Source: Rotaria sp. Silwood1
Lineage: Eukaryota; Rotifera; Eurotatoria; Philodinida; Philodinidae
Direction: 5' to 3'
Assembly: GCA_905250075.1 (NCBI GenBank)
Contig: CAJNOP010000302.1
Location: 62,001-126,000, forward strand
DNA length: 64,000 bases
In this document: positions 60,028 through 64,000 of the stretch, piece after piece
Position numbering within the stretch: position 1 is the first letter of the stretch
Layout: the number at the start of each line of letters is the position of its first letter
Notes under the pieces: generated by a model
What the model was told of the DNA's origin: nothing
The model's database searches: none
What the model saw: only the letters and a program-made list of their open reading frames with translations
Position numbers and translations under genes: made by a program

Positions 60028-63000
60028 TTATGTTTCTTTATGTCGACCATTCATTCGACTACGTGGTGCACGTCGAACATTTTTTCGATAATCATCATTT
60101 GTTTCTTTTCGATTATTTTTATTTGATGATGGTACTTGATTTCGATGTTGTAAATGAGAAGAAGCTGAATCAATAGTTCTTTTTGTTCGTTCATTAAATG
60201 ATAATGAACGAATTGTTTCTTGATCAGTATCATTTATTGTATCAATTGGTACTAATTTTGTTTTACGATTAGGTTTTTCTTTTTCTTCTTCTTCTTCTTC
60301 TTCTTCTTCAGAGGTTAGAATATCATCAATCAAATCATCATCATCTTCTCTTTCTTCTTCATCATTTTCAATCTTAATTTAAGTAAAAAAAAAAAAGTTA
60401 TGAAATGTCTTTTTGTGTTTTTACTCATACCGATATTGATTCATCTTCAACGACATTTTGTTTATTAAGTCGAGAAACAAGTGGAGCAATATTTTTAAAA
60501 TTTTCATGATTAATATCAATTTGCATATCTGGATTTGTAAATAATGATTGAAATCGAGTATCTTTAAGAATAGATGGTGTTTCCTATACAAAAAAAAATA
60601 TACATTAAAAAAGTATAGATATCATTCTCAGTTCTCTTCTATTCATAGTTTTCCTAATGTTAAATTTCCATTTATAAATTAAGACATTTTCAATTGAAAC
60701 GTATGTCAAATGAGTATATAGTTAAATCAATATTTTCATTTACTTTATTTTTAATATCTTGAAAACAGAAAAAGAACAATAGGAATTTTTTAATTGATTC
60801 TAAAAATTTTGTAGGAAAATCTATGAAATTAGATACTTTTCAATTATTTTAGCAATTGTCTTCATTAAATAATTCAATTCTAATTTTAGTTAGACATCAA
60901 TTTTTGATGGATCATTTTGTAAAAAAAAAAGAAAAGATTGCAATCAAAACAAAATATTTTTTCTTTATCGCAAAAAATTAATCTAAGATGTTTCTGTAAG
61001 TTCAGATAAAAAAAAATAAATTTTTATTCATCATGATATATTGAACTAGGCAAACTATGAATGAAGAAAAACTTAGGATAATTCTTATGTGCTCTCTGTC
61101 ATTTTGTCTAACAGCAATAATGAAAAAAATTTACTTTATTTTCAGTAGTTTTTTGTTTTTTTGTTTTCTTCATAGTTACATCATTTTTATCATGTAAGAG
61201 TTTTTCAGCAAGATCTTTATTAACTATTGGTACAATCTATTTTAAGAAAATAAAAGAAAAAAATCATTCTAATAAAAATCTATAAGAAATAATTACTGGC
61301 ATTGGTATACGAGTTTTTTCTCGTTTAAGATCAATTTTTTCACGTAATTTTTTCTTTCGATATTCAGCAAATGCAAATGGTTCGGCAACAGTTTTAGCCT
61401 TAGAAGACAAAAAAACAATAATTAACAAGAAATTTAATATTCTTATATAAAATAATTTACTTGATTATATAGTCGAATATCCATAAAATAACCATGCATA
61501 TATGCTCGAAGAAGATCAGAACCAATTAAATGAGATAAACCAAGTGTATCAAGTTCTTTTAATGTTAAAAATTTATAATCATCATAAACTAAAAAAAACC
61601 ATAAACAAAAGATACTTATGTAAAATTAATATCAAACCTGTATCAGCTGGTTTTTCTTCAAGTTCTTCAGTAATATTATCAAGAAATGTACACCATTTTG
61701 GTGCATTACCTAATGTCTATAAATAGATATATTTAATAAAAGATTAATTTAATTTTTTATAACATACTGGAATATAATAAACAAATATTTTCGGTGAATC
61801 ATTAGTTAAACATATTAAACCACTACCAGGTATATTGAGCATATCATTGAGTGGTGTACCTGGTTCGATTGATGTTAAATTTTTACCCTAAATGATCAAA
61901 TATAAGTTTAATAGAAGCTTTTTAATCGTGATGTAGCTCAATGGGTTCAACCAGAATTGGTTTTCACTTAAGGCCCCCCCCCCCCCTCAAAAAAGTCACT
62001 TTTCGTCAGAATCATCGAAATTGAGGGACATTCATGGGGAAATAGCCCATCATCTGCTCTTTCATATACGACAAAAATTTTTATTCAGCATCTCTTTGGC
62101 TTCAAAAATTTTGGAAGATTTTCGTCATCTCCTATTTGAAAAACAGGCCATTTTTAGAAAAAACCGAAAATCATTTTTCGTTTTTCTCAGAACGTCGGTT
62201 CAACGACGTCTCTCCAGCGGAACTCCATCACAGTAAGAGGTAAAGTCAAATATTGTTTTTTTTGTTTGAAAGCTCATGTGCAGGACTAGCGACTCTCGTG
62301 GTCCTTTTTTTAAAATAAGCTTTTTTATTATCATAGAAGATAACCTCTATATCGGAGCAGCGCAATTTTTAGAGAGATTTTTTGAGTCATTGAACTTTCG
62401 CTTCGGTTTTTTCCCCTAAAAAGTAAGACTTTAAAAAAAAGGGTCACGAGAGTCGCTGCATTCTGACATGCTCTTTCAAACAAAAAGAATATTAAATGTC
62501 TAGAATGAAGACCCACAGAGAACTCGGTTAAACATCGTGCTATAGGACTGAAAATTTGACCATAGCCATGTCCCACCAGTCCCAACACATCCTGAAATTT
62601 TCATGTCATTTGAATGTTCCTGGGCTGAGATCCATTTTTGAGGGTGGGGCCTTAAAAAGAAATATTAAACTCCCTCTAAAAGCGTTATCGGATTGGTCCC
62701 TGCTCTCGTTACAGATATGGATAACTTTTTTTTCTATATACGATCAAAAGGTTATTTAAAATTCAGTGTGAGATATGAGATTATTTATTAGGATTTTTAA
62801 CAATAATCAGTGAGAAGAAATATTAAAATATTGATCAGATAATATAACTTCATTAAATTAATAGAAGATTTAATATTGACTTTGAAAACATATATCGATT
62901 ATAAATTTTCGAAATTCCTATATAGGATTTCGTTTTCTGAATTATATGATTATTTTTACTAAAAAAAAGTAAAAACATTGACCAAAATTTAGGTATTGTA

Positions 63001-64000
63001 CGTTGAATCGCACCTCAAATGTATGTGCTTTACTTGCAAGAAACAGCTATTCACATTACCTGGTTTTTTCGTAATAAGTGATGACCCGGGGGTGGCGAGT
63101 AGCGTCGCGAAGATCCCCGTACTCCCTCTCAGGACAAAGACATATCTCGTAAAATTTTTTCACTTTTTTTTGACAAAATATAGGATTTTTCAAAAAAATA
63201 GGAATTATAGGACCAATCAGAGCCCAGATTTGCATACATTGTAAACCAAGAGATTCTGTCACATTTGTGATTTTCAACGTACTGAACAAATTTTATTCTT
63301 AGTATGTTACAGCAACTTTAGAAAGATAGCTTTTATTCTTATATTTCTTTTACATAGAATCATACTCATCAAGTTTTGAATAATTTTTATAACATTGTAC
63401 TAAATATATTCAATTATGAAACAATCTCAATATAGAGAAGTAATAGTTGTCAAAATAAGTAAGTTTCTATAATTGAATTATTTACCGTATGTTGATTCCA
63501 TATTTTACATATTTTCTTATCAATTGATAAAATATAATCATTATTTTGTGTATGAAAATCAATACGTTTTATAGGTAAATTATAATTATGATCTTTTATA
63601 AAATATGGTTTATTTGAACGAATATCGAATAATAAAATCTAGAAAAAAAAACAAAGTTAAATACAAAATTAAAACAAAAAAAAAAAAAATTTTTTTCTTT
63701 ACCTGACCAGTACTCATACCAACAGATACATTAAGTGCATCTTTAAATTTAATACATGATATAGCTGGTAAACTAGAAAATAAGAATAATTTGTTTTTTT
63801 TTACGAAAAAAACAAAAGAATAAATTTATATACCTGCTACCACTATTACTATTTGCATAGACAGCACAATCAATTTGTCCAACAAGAGAACGTATACGAG
63901 GATCATAACATTCTAAATGACCCTATGATAAGAAAATAAATGAGTTCAATATTTCATATAGAAAAAAGAAAGTTTTTAATTATGTTACTTCAACAGAACC
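60028..64000 (-). CDS. NOL10: Nucleolar protein 10 / ENP2 homologue (5' end beyond window)
   Basis: In-window exons join in phase: 63989-64000 (partial), 63834-63922, 63703-63772, 63486-63638, 61768-61887, 61638-61716, 61461-61588, 61297-61398, 61135-61236, 60431-60583, 60028-60372, ending in TAA. Diagnostic blocks are GHLECYDPRIRSLVGQIDCA, GMSTGQILLFDIRSNKPYF, APKWCTFLDNITEELEEKP, DTVYDDYKFLTLKELDTLGL and SHLIGSDLLRAYMHGYFMDI, all characteristic of NOL10/Enp2 after its WD40 repeats. ILKDTRFQSLFTNPDMQIDI is the NUC153-type segment. The tail is Glu-rich, then basic, typical of nucleolar proteins. The yeast homologue Enp2 acts in the small-subunit processome. The intron 61888-63485 is 1598 bp, against about 50-550 bp for the others, and holds an inserted element. 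Confidence 0.92.
61972..62651. mobile_element. TTAA-flanked non-autonomous element in a NOL10 intron, copy 2
   Basis: The element begins GGCCCC plus a C run, then CTCAAAAAA. The right end reverse-complements to GGCCCCACCCTCAAAAA. It is flanked by TTAA on both sides (61968-61971 and 62652-62655), the target site of piggyBac-type transposases. An internal hairpin pairs 62261-62311 with 62431-62480. About 680 bp, no coding capacity. A diverged second copy is at 46230-46749. Confidence 0.75.

Overview
The window is eukaryotic nuclear DNA, AT-rich, with compact genes split by short GT-AG introns (mostly 50-90 bp) and intergenic DNA full of small inverted-repeat elements. Gene content and protein style suggest a bdelloid rotifer: one LRR per exon behind an F-box, FG-GAP fragments, many broken gene copies, and G/T-rich sequence resembling the bdelloid telomere repeat TGTGGG. 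The genus cannot be fixed from sequence alone. There is one 100-N scaffold gap at 46750-46849.

Layout. 1-4.4 kb: no gene seen, a probable non-autonomous element (3055-3858), telomere-like and GGATCC-rich repeats. 4.9-7.3 kb (-): broken transposase-like gene. 7.4-8.4 kb: tRNA-derived debris. 8.6-11.3 kb: a composite foldback element carrying a second element, abutting an FG-GAP relic. 12.0-12.5 kb (-): small C2-domain gene with two in-frame TAG codons. 13.6-15.3 kb (-): EF-hand protein with a MITE in intron 1. 19.2 kb (+): secreted cysteine-rich peptide precursor. 20.8-22.4 kb (-): eight-exon C-type-lectin membrane receptor. 24.3-25.4 kb (+): two-exon rhodopsin-like GPCR. 27.9-30.2 kb (-): nine-exon CPSF6 (pre-mRNA 3'-end processing). 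31.5-33.0 kb (-): pectin-lyase-fold pseudogene. 35.4-37.5 kb (+): F-box/LRR pseudogene carrying a hAT-type MITE. 40.2-45.0 kb (+): twenty-exon lysosomal-type alpha-mannosidase. 48.6-54.4 kb (-): lysyl oxidase with long introns. 56.2-57.1 kb: foldback element with tandem-repeat arms. 60.0-64.0 kb (-): 3' part of NOL10/ENP2 (ribosome biogenesis), running off the right edge.

How it fits together. Two complete or near-complete conserved nuclear genes (CPSF6, NOL10) sit among lineage-type genes for the cell surface and secretion (lectin receptor, GPCR, cystine-rich peptide, lysyl oxidase, mannosidase). No operon-like or pathway cluster is visible. Exon models for CPSF6, alpha-mannosidase, lysyl oxidase, the lectin receptor, the EF-hand protein and the NOL10 exons were checked by splice-site phase and all join in frame.

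The unusual part of the window is its mobile and repeat fraction: at least seven short inverted-repeat elements, several with recognisable target-site duplications (8 bp, TTAA, TA); hairpin stems that differ between copies yet stay self-complementary; and about ten scattered 50-110 bp segments with G/T-rich telomere-like sequence on one side and its C/A-rich counterpart on the other.
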